Origin: Flavobacterium cerinum
GTDB taxonomy: Bacteria; Bacteroidota; Bacteroidia; Flavobacteriales; Flavobacteriaceae
Assembly (NCBI RefSeq): GCF_004028155.1
Contig: NZ_SBII01000005.1
Coordinates: forward strand, 217,329-281,328
Reading direction: 5' to 3'
Length of the DNA: 64,000 bases
Shown: one piece after another, positions 54,014 to 61,530 of the stretch
Layout of the letters: each line of letters starts with the position of its first letter
Position numbering within the stretch: position 1 is the first letter of the stretch
Notes under the pieces: generated by a model
What the model saw: the letters and a program-made list of their open reading frames with translations, nothing else
Databases searched by the model: none
What the model was told of the DNA's origin: nothing
Made by a program: the position numbers and the translations under genes

Positions 54014-54652
54014 TTAATTCTGTGTTTTATATTTTGGCGGATACAATAGCGGGAAGAGCGCGATAAACAAAAGTGCAATTCCATAAATGAATAATGGAAT
54101 GAAAAGCCAGAACCAGGTATTGTAAACCTGTCCTCTTACCGTTGCATTTTCCGACAATATTTCTTGTGCATTTACCTTAGCTCCGTATATTTTTGTACAT
54201 GACTTTAGTTCCGGCCATAAGATGTTATACCGACTGTTTTCCTTATAAACACTCTCTTTATTCAGATCAACAACGCTTTTTTCCTGAATTTTAAATGAAA
54301 GCTGAGCGCCCACCTGAAAGTCGTCCTTTCCAAATCTCCAGTTTTCAAATATACTTGCATCTTCCAGCAGAAACGTTCTTTTATATTGCTTCAAACGAAT
54401 GTAATAGTACCTTGACTTACCACTATATTTTCCCACTCCACCACCTTTCGAGCCAACCAGAACCTCCGTAATTGTTCCACTTACTTCTTTATCATCTAAA
54501 GTCTTACCAATTGCGATATACTGCCAGGTAAAAAAGATCAAAATGATCACTAAGGACAATCCACCTTGAATACAAAGCCTGGAAACAGAGTCCAGGGGAA
54601 AAAATATTTTGGACCAAATCAGTGCAAAAAAATTAGTTTTATCTTCTTTCAT
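54014..54652 (-). CDS. Hypothetical two-helix membrane protein
   Basis: The 212-residue protein has one membrane helix near residues 30-48 and another near 180-205, with a beta-rich loop between (YYIRLKQYKRTFLLEDASIF). The topology suits an inner-membrane immunity or accessory protein with a periplasmic domain. Its ATG overlaps the stop of the gene before it, and the next gene begins right after its stop, indicating tight coupling. No family is recognised. Confidence 0.6.
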   Translation of the reverse strand: MKEDKTNFFALIWSKIFFPLDSVSRLCIQGGLSLVIILIFFTWQYIAIGKTLDDKEVSGTITEVLVGSKGGGVGKYSGKSRYYYIRLKQYKRTFLLEDASIFENWRFGKDDFQVGAQLSFKIQEKSVVDLNKESVYKENSRYNILWPELKSCTKIYGAKVNAQEILSENATVRGQVYNTWFWLFIPLFIYGIALLFIALFPLLYPPKYKTQN

Positions 54653-55035
54653 TATTTTAATACGGCTACGGCATTCAATCCTAGTTTTTTAATTACTTCA
54701 TTTTCCCAACCTTCTGCTCTGGCATCAATTGCATTATTTGCGGCACTCTTACCCACACTATTTGCAATACCAATGATCACCCCAACGGCCCAACTTTTTA
54801 AAAATCCTCCCACTACACCACCTAGTTTAGCGCGAAAGACCTTGTTTCGTTGTGCTTTATCATTCAACGCATTATTTCTGGCATTATTGGCTGCATTTTG
54901 TTTTGCCTGAGCGATGGCTTGTTCCCGCTTTAATGAGGCATCTTGCCTTGCCTGTGTTCTGCGCAAGGCAGCATCTCTTTTACTGGACTTATTGGCCTGA
55001 CTTCTTGCATAATCATCTGCAGCTTTCCCCGTCAA
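54652..55035 (-). CDS. Ala/Arg/Gln-rich protein, probably a 3' gene fragment
   Basis: About 127 codons are open from a TTG at 55035, directly preceded by a stop. The first 60 residues are a charged Ala/Arg/Gln helix (RTQARQDASLKREQAIAQAK) and then a Gly-rich hydrophobic segment (GVVGGFLKSWAVGVIIGIAN) and a short helix follow. It starts exactly at a joint with an unrelated 5' fragment on the same strand, so I think the true N-terminus has been lost. A membrane-inserting part of a type VI effector is possible. Confidence 0.5.
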   Translation of the reverse strand: MTGKAADDYARSQANKSSKRDAALRRTQARQDASLKREQAIAQAKQNAANNARNNALNDKAQRNKVFRAKLGGVVGGFLKSWAVGVIIGIANSVGKSAANNAIDARAEGWENEVIKKLGLNAVAVLK

Positions 55036-55159
55036 CTAAATCAACATTTATAAAAAAAGGCAAAAATTCTTCTGATTCCCATTCTCCCTCTTTTTCCAAA
55101 ACACGATGAAGATTAGAAGGTAAATTCAACGTATAAAAGTCTATTTTGTTTATTAGCAT
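55013..55159 (-). pseudogene. 5' fragment of gene family Y, copy 1
   Basis: This frame starts MLINKIDFYTLNLPSNLHRV and continues LEKEGEWESEEFLPFF, matching copy 2 at 56773-56898 (MPLNKNDFHTLNLPSDLRHI). After about 40 codons the similarity ends at GATTTAGTTGA-GGGG and the frame stops a few codons later inside the Ala-rich gene. It lies 10 bases after the gene at 55170. It was probably the first part of an immunity gene whose body was replaced. Confidence 0.6.
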
Positions 55160-55169
55160 ACCTAGTTAT

Positions 55170-55670
55170 TTAGAACAAAAAGAACTTGCATTCTTCGATT
55201 GTCGCAGGATAATTAAAACTGTTTATATATTCATAGTCTAATCCTTTTTTAAGTTCGTCTAATTCCGATTTATCTATTTTTTTTGAAATAAGGATTAAAA
55301 ATGAACCAAACGCATCATATACAATATTTGCGTAGTCAGTAGGCGAAATATCCTTATCCATCTCCTTAGAGACCACTCTTATGTTGGCAAATTTCAGATT
55401 GCCTTGCTGATTAAATTTCGGCTCAGGTCTAAACTTATTGCTATCTGTATTAAAGGGTGAATCGGTGAAAAATTTATGGATTTCCGGATTAAATTTATTT
55501 AAATCTAACGTCACACTATAGTTGTATTTATCATCAACCATTATCTTCTTTTGAACCAATAAATTATCAAAAATATATTGCCACAAGTATTCTCTTACTT
55601 TGGAAGAAAGTTTAGGACTTTCCTCTAACTCAGTCTTCTTTACCATTGTACGCACTTCTACTTTTTGCAT
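55170..55670 (-). CDS. Putative immunity protein (family X, intact copy)
   Basis: The 166-residue soluble protein begins MQKVEVRTMVKKTELEESPK and ends EYINSFNYPATIEECKFFLF. I recognise no named family. Parts of two other copies are in the window: the first 12 codons at 56432 and a tail at 56910-56960. Its size, context and copy pattern suggest an immunity protein. An inner ATG (MVKK) is an alternative start. Family Y follows by 10 bases both here and at the remnant copy. Confidence 0.6.
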   Translation of the reverse strand: MQKVEVRTMVKKTELEESPKLSSKVREYLWQYIFDNLLVQKKIMVDDKYNYSVTLDLNKFNPEIHKFFTDSPFNTDSNKFRPEPKFNQQGNLKFANIRVVSKEMDKDISPTDYANIVYDAFGSFLILISKKIDKSELDELKKGLDYEYINSFNYPATIEECKFFLF

Positions 55671-55825
55671 TTTCTCGATTTTTTAATAATGACCTTTTTT
55701 TTATCCAATCTTACTTAAATTATGTCCTCAGAACCCCAGTTGCAGGCTATAACTATATTTATCACTAAATATAGGTGATGTATAAACATTGCCCTATACA
55801 AGAACCATATTTGTTTAAATTTAGT

Positions 55826-56386
55826 TTATTTTGGCACACAATAAATATCTTTACCAACAGTTAGGTACTTACCATCAGTTCCATCATAAGTTTTTGCTGC
55901 AGTTGGTAAGGCATAAAAATTCCGTTCAGCAACATCTGCCGATAAATTTCTAGTAATAGAAGTTCGATAAACTTTTGCAGATGTCTTTTTTATCCATTTA
56001 AAGATCTCTTTTACCCATTTATCAGTATCATCTCTGCAGTAAGAAGCAGCTAACCTCCCATTCATCAGACAGTTTTTATGGTAGCTTGAAATTTTTGAAC
56101 GTAGCAATTGTAAAATACCTTCTCCTGTATTTGCAAAATGATAATATCCACCTATTTCAACGACATTCTTTTCATAATTTGAAAGTGCCTGTAAATTTGC
56201 ATTTAGAATAACCACTTCAGACAGAAGAGCTTCATCAATACTTTCAATTATTTTCGGTTTATTGGATTGGGTAGGCTTTGTGTCAATTAAAACAACTTCT
56301 GATAATTTTTGCAGATACTCCATAAAAAGTTTATTGTCATCATCAGTCATAAATATACTTACATCTTTTACTAAATTTTTATTCAT
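55826..56386 (-). CDS. Putative immunity protein, AAKTY family, copy 1
   Basis: I use the ATG at 56386 (MNKNLVKDVSIFMTDDDNKL), which has a strong AAGGAGG ribosome site six bases upstream; this is unusual for Bacteroidota. The 186-residue protein is a paralogue of the gene at 58973. Both end with a segment of K-V-Y, S-x-TR-x-L-x-ADV, then P-x-AAKTY-x-G and YLT. It begins immediately after a 17-codon 5' fragment of family X, so it may have been inserted behind that gene's leader. The function is unknown. Confidence 0.65.
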   Translation of the reverse strand: MNKNLVKDVSIFMTDDDNKLFMEYLQKLSEVVLIDTKPTQSNKPKIIESIDEALLSEVVILNANLQALSNYEKNVVEIGGYYHFANTGEGILQLLRSKISSYHKNCLMNGRLAASYCRDDTDKWVKEIFKWIKKTSAKVYRTSITRNLSADVAERNFYALPTAAKTYDGTDGKYLTVGKDIYCVPK

Positions 56387-56432
56387 ATAGCGCCTCCTTA
56401 TTAACCATAGTACGTATTTCAACTTTTTGCAT
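56379..56432 (-). pseudogene. 5' tag of family X (17 codons)
   Basis: MQKVEIRTMVNKEALYE then a stop. The leader AAAAATnnAGAAA plus the first 12 codons match those of the intact family X gene at 55670. The body has been replaced by the AAKTY gene, whose ATG overlaps this small frame. Confidence 0.65.
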
Positions 56433-56486
56433 TTTCTATATTTTTAACTGATGGGTTTAAACCCTAAATCTATCTGATCTAAACTG

Positions 56487-56762
56487 TTATTGTTTCAATT
56501 CCTGAAACAACTTCGTTAGATGAGATAATAATTCCTCAAAAGAACTTCTCGAAGTAGTTACAATGCTAAAGGTTTCTGCTTCAGGGTCAACATTTAGACC
56601 GCCAACAAGGTGTTGGTCCATTTTTTCAATTTCCTGCATTAAAAATTCCGTCCAGCCATATCCATTTTCATCAAACCCTTTTGCAGAAACAATTTTATTT
56701 AATACTACAAATCCAAGACTATCAGGACTAAATTGGGAAGAAAACAAAATATCACCCTCTTC
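56487..56762 (-). pseudogene. Imm51-like immunity gene lacking its 5' end
   Basis: The frame carries ILFSSQFSPDSLGFVVLNKI, then GYGWTEFLMQEIEKM and LNVDPEAETFSIVTTSR, the G-x-G/W and DPEA-x-F pattern of immunity family 51. There is no ATG upstream; the frame runs into a stop at the joint with family Y copy 2. A TTG at 56747 could start an 86-residue form, but the N-terminal strand of the family would be incomplete. Confidence 0.65.
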
Positions 56763-56772
56763 TCACGCCCCC

Positions 56773-56898
56773 TCAACTAAATCCGAATGGAAAAAAAGGT
56801 GTAAATTCTTCTGATTCCCAACCTCCTTCTTCTTCAAGAATATGACGAAGATCAGAAGGTAAATTTAATGTATGAAAGTCATTTTTATTTAGGGGCAT
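56773..56898 (-). pseudogene. 5' fragment of gene family Y, copy 2
   Basis: MPLNKNDFHTLNLPSDLRHI, then LEEEGGWESEEFTPFFPFGF and a stop. It is similar to the fragment at 55013-55159 for its whole length, including the joint sequence GGATTTAGTTGAGGGG. A tail of family X lies just upstream, so the X-Y gene pair was once present twice. Confidence 0.6.
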
Positions 56899-56909
56899 AG
56901 TTATCTTAT

Positions 56910-56960
56910 TTAGAATATAATCCTTTTTTTCAATTCATCTAGTTCCGGTTTATATGTCCA
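56910..56960 (-). pseudogene. 3' remnant of family X
   Basis: The minus strand reads YKPELDELKKRIIF before a stop, matching KSELDELKKGLDYEY near the end of the intact family X protein. It continues in frame from the stop of the gene at 56961 and is followed by family Y copy 2, preserving the X-Y order. Confidence 0.5.
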
Positions 56961-57266
56961 CTACCTGACCACTGCCTCAATCTTTTGAAAACATTGAAAA
57001 TACTTAACAATACGTTTTAAAATTATTTCCTTTTCACTATCATCTATTCTCGTTCCGTCGTCCCACCTCTGTATAGATGTCTTAAAAACACTTCCGTTTC
57101 TTACCTGAATTTCAACAATTACCGCTATATTTTTTTTCTTATCAAAATAAAACAACTCCTCACCTCTACCAAGAATTTTTATTCTATACCGTTCTTTAAG
57201 ATTATCTTCAATCATTGGGGCTGATGTAACCTCTCCTTTCAACTCATCGATGTATTCCTTGTTCAT
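56961..57266 (-). CDS. Putative immunity protein, Imm74-like
   Basis: Starting at the ATG at 57266 (MNKEYIDELKGEVTSAPMIE) this is a 101-residue protein. RYRIKILGRGEELFYFDKKK, VIVEIQVRNGSV and KTSIQRWDDGTRIDDSEKEI with a final helix follow the strand pattern of small immunity proteins (Imm74/Imm45 group), where the SI-x-x-WD motif is typical. The family call is by eye and tentative. It lies between remnants of other immunity genes. Confidence 0.55.
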   Translation of the reverse strand: MNKEYIDELKGEVTSAPMIEDNLKERYRIKILGRGEELFYFDKKKNIAVIVEIQVRNGSVFKTSIQRWDDGTRIDDSEKEIILKRIVKYFQCFQKIEAVVR

Positions 57267-57347
57267 AATTAATGATGTTTTATATACCCGTTTTTTGCTA
57301 AGATCTTTCTCTGTATGGGCCACACTTTTTAGCACACGTTGAAAATA

Positions 57348-57449
57348 CTAGTATCTCCAGAAGCTCCCAGCATCAATCTCTTTGTATGGCTTTTGTAGGA
57401 CAATTGACCCAAGCCTTGGAACACCTTCGGTAAACAAGTTAGTAGTAAG
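57348..57449 (-). pseudogene. Short in-frame tail after the SUKH gene
   Basis: After the TAA at 57450 the same frame stays open for 33 codons (LFTEGVPRLGSIVLQKPYKE, then IDAGSFWRY and a stop). The ending resembles the FWKY end of the SUKH protein, so it could be the tail of a second, deleted SUKH gene, or of a toxin domain. Confidence 0.35.
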
Positions 57450-58007
57450 TTATATTGCATATTTCCAGAATTGCAATCCTGCCGCTCCAAATTCTTCCTC
57501 AGCAAACTCTAGAAATTCATTTCTTACATTATTTCTTTTCGCGTAAAAAGCACTGCCAAGTCCTCGAATAAAATGAGTAAACGAGTCAGCAATTTTGATC
57601 TCAGTTCCAAAAGATATTTCTGGAGATACACCATAAACAGCACCATTATCTGGAGATAAAAGGGCCGTAAATGGATCACCTAAACCTATTACAATGAGAT
57701 TCCTTTTTTTGATGTCATTATACCAGTATTGATCTTTAGAATTTAATTCCTCCAATTTTTCGAAATAATTGTCTTCATATCCGAATTGTACATTTTGTAT
57801 AGAAAAATTCCCAAAGTCATATTTACAGATCAAATCCACAAAGTCCTTAGGTAATTTCTCTATTTCTAGCTCATCCATTAAACTATTAACATTTTTTTCA
57901 TCTGCATCATTGCCTTTTAATAGTAAATCATCGACCATTTCTGGATCAACATCTTTGAATTCCGTGTTTAAGAACTCTAGCAGTTTTTCAATTGTTAATA
58001 ATTTCAT
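57450..58007 (-). CDS. SMI1/KNR4 (SUKH) family immunity protein
   Basis: The 185-residue protein has the SUKH pattern: an N-terminal helix, LPKDFVDLICKYDFGNFSIQ, a central YWYNDIKKRNLIVIGLGDPF with LLSPDNGAVYG, and the C-terminal helix in ADSFTHFIRGLG. SUKH proteins are the commonest immunity fold against contact-dependent, T6SS and other polymorphic toxins and bind their toxin in the cytoplasm. No cognate toxin is adjacent. Confidence 0.8.
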   Translation of the reverse strand: MKLLTIEKLLEFLNTEFKDVDPEMVDDLLLKGNDADEKNVNSLMDELEIEKLPKDFVDLICKYDFGNFSIQNVQFGYEDNYFEKLEELNSKDQYWYNDIKKRNLIVIGLGDPFTALLSPDNGAVYGVSPEISFGTEIKIADSFTHFIRGLGSAFYAKRNNVRNEFLEFAEEEFGAAGLQFWKYAI

Positions 58008-58046
58008 TTTATTCTATTTAGTGAAGATCTGATATTGCATCAGCAG

Positions 58047-58096
58047 TATTCTAAAATATCTCGCAGATTGTTAATTCCTGATTATAAACGTTTTTA
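58047..58096 (-). pseudogene. 3' remnant similar to the Imm26-like gene
   Basis: On the minus strand AAACGTTTATAATCAGGA and ATCTGCGAGATATTTTAGAA parallel the end of the gene at 60611 (AAACGTTTATTGCCAGGA, ATCTGCTAATATTTTAGAA), which encodes KRLLPGFKRSANILE. An in-frame stop shows decay. Confidence 0.45.
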
Positions 58097-58124
58097 CTTC
58101 AAAAGTATTTACTTGTGTCACCCC

Positions 58125-58646
58125 TTATACTTTTGTATTACGCAACCATGGGGGTGCTTTCAGTTCAAATATTATCTTTGAATTTTTAACTACAGCCTTT
58201 AACCCCATAGTTTTAATCGATTTCATTTCGGGGGGAGTACTATAAAATTCCTGTAAATAGAGCAATGCTTTATGACTTGATATTTTTATCACATCATCGA
58301 ACAACTTTGTTTTGTCTACTTTTAAATATTCCATCACAAACCATATAACTGATAAGTAAACAATATTCTCTCTTGGATCCAAACTAAAGTCTTCAATTGA
58401 CTGCAAGGTTAAAGCAATTTCAATGTATTCATGTTTTTTTTCATTGTAAGCAAGCTCTGCTAACCCTTCAGATAGAGAAAGAATCTTCAAACTACATTTT
58501 GTATCAACAATTTCTTTTCTTATAGTTTCTCTTTCAATCTCATCCCCTTTTGTATATATATCAGCCAGTCTTTTGACATCTTTAAAATTAAAATCAGTAG
58601 CTATAATTAATGAGATAAGTTTTTTAGTATATTCTATATTACCCAT
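58125..58646 (-). CDS. Hypothetical helical protein, putative immunity
   Basis: The 173-residue protein is mostly helical (YTKKLISLIIATDFNFKDVK, ILSLSEGLAELAYNEKKHEY, NIVYLSVIWFVMEYLKVDKT) with a short basic C-terminus. There is no signal, membrane segment or known motif. Its strand, size and spacing match the surrounding immunity genes. The family is not recognised. Confidence 0.55.
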   Translation of the reverse strand: MGNIEYTKKLISLIIATDFNFKDVKRLADIYTKGDEIERETIRKEIVDTKCSLKILSLSEGLAELAYNEKKHEYIEIALTLQSIEDFSLDPRENIVYLSVIWFVMEYLKVDKTKLFDDVIKISSHKALLYLQEFYSTPPEMKSIKTMGLKAVVKNSKIIFELKAPPWLRNTKV

Positions 58647-58685
58647 AACAAAGTCTTTAATTATAAAATTCCAAGGTCTTTTTAT

Positions 58686-58883
58686 TTAGTATTCAGCATT
58701 TTCTCTTAAAGTAAACGTCTTTAATCTCAAAAGCACAGTAACTGCAAGATTTTTATTTTTACGACATTTCAAATAACCCCTACTGTATCCCTTTTTTTTT
58801 AACCTTTCGTAAGTTTCTTTTCCCAAAAAGCGGTTGGCAGACTTATAGTAATCGAACTGTAAATTCGTACATGTAGTGTACAC
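58686..58883 (-). CDS. Small ORF of uncertain status
   Basis: A 65-codon frame, MYTTCTNLQFDYYKSANRFL then GKETYERLKKKGYSRGYLKC, rich in Lys and Tyr. The frame is open upstream for 26 more codons without an ATG (ESFPFLNLRIKEYYV). It may be the end of a larger lost gene. The evidence for expression is only its strand and position. Confidence 0.3.
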   Translation of the reverse strand: MYTTCTNLQFDYYKSANRFLGKETYERLKKKGYSRGYLKCRKNKNLAVTVLLRLKTFTLRENAEY

Positions 58884-58972
58884 ATAATATTCCTTAATTC
58901 TTAGATTTAAAAAAGGAAAACTTTCTACTAAAAGTATAATATACCTGTTTCTACAGATTCAATATTTCATTT

Positions 58973-59557
58973 TTAATCAGGAACATCTGGAACCAGCCAC
59001 CTTTCCCGGGTCTGTGTTAAATAATTTTGATTCTCACCATTGTACGTTTTTGCCGCATCGGGCCATACCAAAAGCTGCTTCTCGGGCACATCCGCTTGTA
59101 AATCCCTTGTTCTGGACACTAAATAAACCTTTCGCCCGTATTGACCAATTATTTTAAAAACCTGTTTAACAAAATTAGCTGTCAATTCATCATTAACATG
59201 ATAAGATCCACTAACATAGCCGTCTTTTAGACATTCAGTGTCATATCCTGCCACTTCAGAAGAGACATACTGTATTAATCCTTTGCCAATTATGGGAAAC
59301 CCAAAATGAGGTCCTTCCTGCAAATTCACCAGAGTTTTATAATCTTCTAATGAAAAGATATCTGTATTTAAAATTGATTTACCCTTGAATCCTAAGGAAA
59401 GGTCATCTATGAATTTTATCTCTTTGGAATCGCTTCGAGACGTATCAATAAAAAGAATGTTTTTAAATTGAAGTCTTAATAGATTCGAAAGTTCAATTTC
59501 GTCTTTTTTTGTAAAAAAAACTCCTAAACGTTTAATAAAATTACTTCCTCTTTTCAT
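58973..59557 (-). CDS. Putative immunity protein, AAKTY family, copy 2
   Basis: The 194-residue protein, beginning MKRGSNFIKRLGVFFTKKDE, is a paralogue of the gene at 55826. The shared C-terminal pattern is VKQVFKIIGQYGRKVYLVSR, TRDLQADVPEK, then WPDAAKTYNG and YLT, with a conserved Gly/Ser/Tyr segment (YVSGSY) before it. No named family is recognised. Two diverged copies in a 4-kb stretch support a selected, probably toxin-specific, role. Confidence 0.65.
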   Translation of the reverse strand: MKRGSNFIKRLGVFFTKKDEIELSNLLRLQFKNILFIDTSRSDSKEIKFIDDLSLGFKGKSILNTDIFSLEDYKTLVNLQEGPHFGFPIIGKGLIQYVSSEVAGYDTECLKDGYVSGSYHVNDELTANFVKQVFKIIGQYGRKVYLVSRTRDLQADVPEKQLLVWPDAAKTYNGENQNYLTQTRERWLVPDVPD

Positions 59558-59578
59558 TTTTAAAAATATATAGGTACT

Positions 59579-60211
59579 TTACAGATTCGGGTTAGGAAAT
59601 GAATTTTCATATTGGGAAATAAAAATCAAATGATCATTGATAAAAGCCATTAGCTCATTTCCACTCGCATTTTTCCTTAACATTTCAATAAATGTTAACT
59701 CGATTTCAATTTCTCTAGCGTAGTGCTTAGCTAAAACATGTTCTTTTTCTTCATAACTAATACCATCATCTATATTAAACAGATGCTGCGAAACAATGGT
59801 ATTAATTGTATTAATTAATAAATCAATGCATTTAACAATATACTTTTCGCCTTTTTTAGCATGAAAATTCAGGAGATTTTCAATTGAAGATAAAACATTA
59901 GCTGCAAGCATAAATTCATCACAGCTCCCATATAAATCATCAAATGGTATTGAATTTAATTCATCTGTAAACCCCTCTATAGTTGACCTTTGAATATCAA
60001 TATTACTTAACAATGACTCTTCAAGATATTTTATAATACCACTAATAAGCTCATAATTTTTATTTGGAAATTCTAACTTTTCAAGTTCAATTAAATGATC
60101 AAACAGTTCATATAATCCAGAGATTCTTTTAACACAAAACAGGCCAAAAAAGCTTTTGTCTTTTTCAGATAAAAGTCCCAATGAAAGTATAACTTCTTTA
60201 TTTACAATCAT
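59579..60211 (-). CDS. DUF416-like putative immunity protein
   Basis: The 210-residue helical protein has LGLLSEKDKSFFGLFCVKRI near the N-terminus, ELFDHLIELEKL, then PFDDLYGSCDEFMLAANVLS, a pattern reminiscent of DUF416 (YjaG) proteins. Fragments of a second copy lie at 62530-62606. Several DUF416-like proteins occur in toxin-immunity loci. The family call is tentative. Confidence 0.6.
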   Translation of the reverse strand: MIVNKEVILSLGLLSEKDKSFFGLFCVKRISGLYELFDHLIELEKLEFPNKNYELISGIIKYLEESLLSNIDIQRSTIEGFTDELNSIPFDDLYGSCDEFMLAANVLSSIENLLNFHAKKGEKYIVKCIDLLINTINTIVSQHLFNIDDGISYEEKEHVLAKHYAREIEIELTFIEMLRKNASGNELMAFINDHLIFISQYENSFPNPNL

Positions 60212-60280
60212 TATTTAATCATTTTACTGTTCCCACTACACAAGCGGCCATTTATTATATCAATCTTAAAGAATGTCTTT

Positions 60281-60553
60281 TTAATCTTTAAAATCTTGCC
60301 AATCATCCCCAATATGATTACGAAAGTATCGCATACCCAACTCCAAATCCGGTAAATCCAGAAGTGTTTTATCCAAGTCAAGAATCTGTTCCAAAGACAG
60401 AACCATAGCATCTTCAACTTCAGAATCTTCATCTCCTAACATCTGTAAATCACCATCCGTATCATAAACCACTTCAGTTATCGGTGATTTTTGCTTTACC
60501 ACAAAAACTGTTGTTATCACAGGTTTTGTCTTATCAAATTGAGAAATTGTCAT
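60281..60553 (-). CDS. Small acidic protein, putative immunity
   Basis: The 90-residue acidic protein reads MTISQFDKTKPVITTVFVVK, then SPITEVVYDTDGDLQMLG and LSLEQILDLDKTLLDLPDLE. The pattern VITTxFVxKxxSPIT-x-V-x-x-D-x-DGDxQxLG looks like a small conserved cytoplasmic family seen near SUKH-type genes, but I cannot name it. It sits between two immunity-type genes on the same strand, with gaps of 57 and 69 bases. Confidence 0.6.
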   Translation of the reverse strand: MTISQFDKTKPVITTVFVVKQKSPITEVVYDTDGDLQMLGDEDSEVEDAMVLSLEQILDLDKTLLDLPDLELGMRYFRNHIGDDWQDFKD

Positions 60554-60610
60554 ATTTAATTTTTTTTATTTTTAAGCACCCTCCTTTAGACCTTATCATT
60601 CATGTTTTAA

Positions 60611-61075
60611 TTATTCTAAAATATTAGCAGATCGTTTAAATCCTGGCAATAAACGTTTATCTAAATACAGTGGATCCTTATATAAACTCCATCGTTGTAT
60701 ACCGAGATACATTTCAAGCAGCATTACCCCTGCGATTGACTCCCTCATCATTTTTTCTAAAATATCCGGATTGGAAAGGTCAATGTTTGTTATATGAGTA
60801 TCCAATTTTCCAATTACCGGCCATTTGCCCTTCTCGAGTTCTTCATAATCCATTCCGCAAACCAAAAAAGGTAATCTAAAGTAGTTTTCATCCTCTAATT
60901 TTTTAATTAAACTTTCTTTATCAGGAGACATAAAATCATAAAAGCTCCATACAGTATGGTATATGCTTTCTCCAAGTTCGCGTACTTCAATTATTATCGC
61001 AAGCCCAAACTGGTCATTGGTAAGCGGAATGGTAACAACCATTCCCTTTTCCGGTTTAATCCTGTTTCTTTTCAT
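60611..61075 (-). CDS. Imm26-like immunity protein
   Basis: The 154-residue protein has the N-terminal beta pattern of immunity family 26, KPEKGMVVTIPLTNDQFGLA followed by IIIEVRELGES, then a middle with WSFYDFM and a C-terminal helix ending KRLLPGFKRSANILE. It is the first gene of the minus-strand run, facing the lipoprotein gene at 61531 across a 455-base spacer. The Imm26 assignment is by pattern only. Confidence 0.6.
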   Translation of the reverse strand: MKRNRIKPEKGMVVTIPLTNDQFGLAIIIEVRELGESIYHTVWSFYDFMSPDKESLIKKLEDENYFRLPFLVCGMDYEELEKGKWPVIGKLDTHITNIDLSNPDILEKMMRESIAGVMLLEMYLGIQRWSLYKDPLYLDKRLLPGFKRSANILE

Positions 61076-61530
61076 TTGCTTATTTTCCTACACACACAGC
61101 CGCTGTACGCTAATCTTTATCATTGATTTTATGAAACCTATTTAGTGAAAAACGCATTGATTTTTAAACCAAAAACCTGCTATAAATCCTGTTTTTGTGT
61201 TTTCATTTTTTATTAAGCAAGAAGGTTGTTGTATCAAAAGAGCTTGTTTTGCTAATGAGTGTAGAACTAATATATAACTATTTTAATCGTTTATGGTCTT
61301 TAAAGTCAGAATTTATGATAGTTTTACTGGGTGTTCAAGGAAACAAACCACGTAACAGATTACGATAATAGTTATATTTACCTGATAAATTGAGTTTTTG
61401 GTTTACCCCGAACAAATTTTATATTTCTGTATTTAAATAAACCGGATAACATACTTCATCTCATAATGGCACATGAATTCGCTTCCATATCGGAAGGAAA
61501 GCCTACATTTGAAGTTATAACGTTTCATCC
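61076..61530. other. Divergent spacer with a tiny ORF
   Basis: This AT-rich region separates the immunity run and the plus-strand lipoprotein gene and should contain both promoters. Near the right end a 22-codon frame (61466-61534, MAHEFASISEGKPTFEVITF and HP) ends ATGA, overlapping the lipoprotein start; it may be a leader peptide or the tail of a lost gene. I see no strong -7 box or RNA structure. Confidence 0.4.

Noticed and set aside
60211..60432. Minus-strand frame of 73 codons, Trp-rich
   Set aside because: It overlaps the acidic small protein at 60281 in another frame; the Trp/Leu/Lys composition looks like a shadow.
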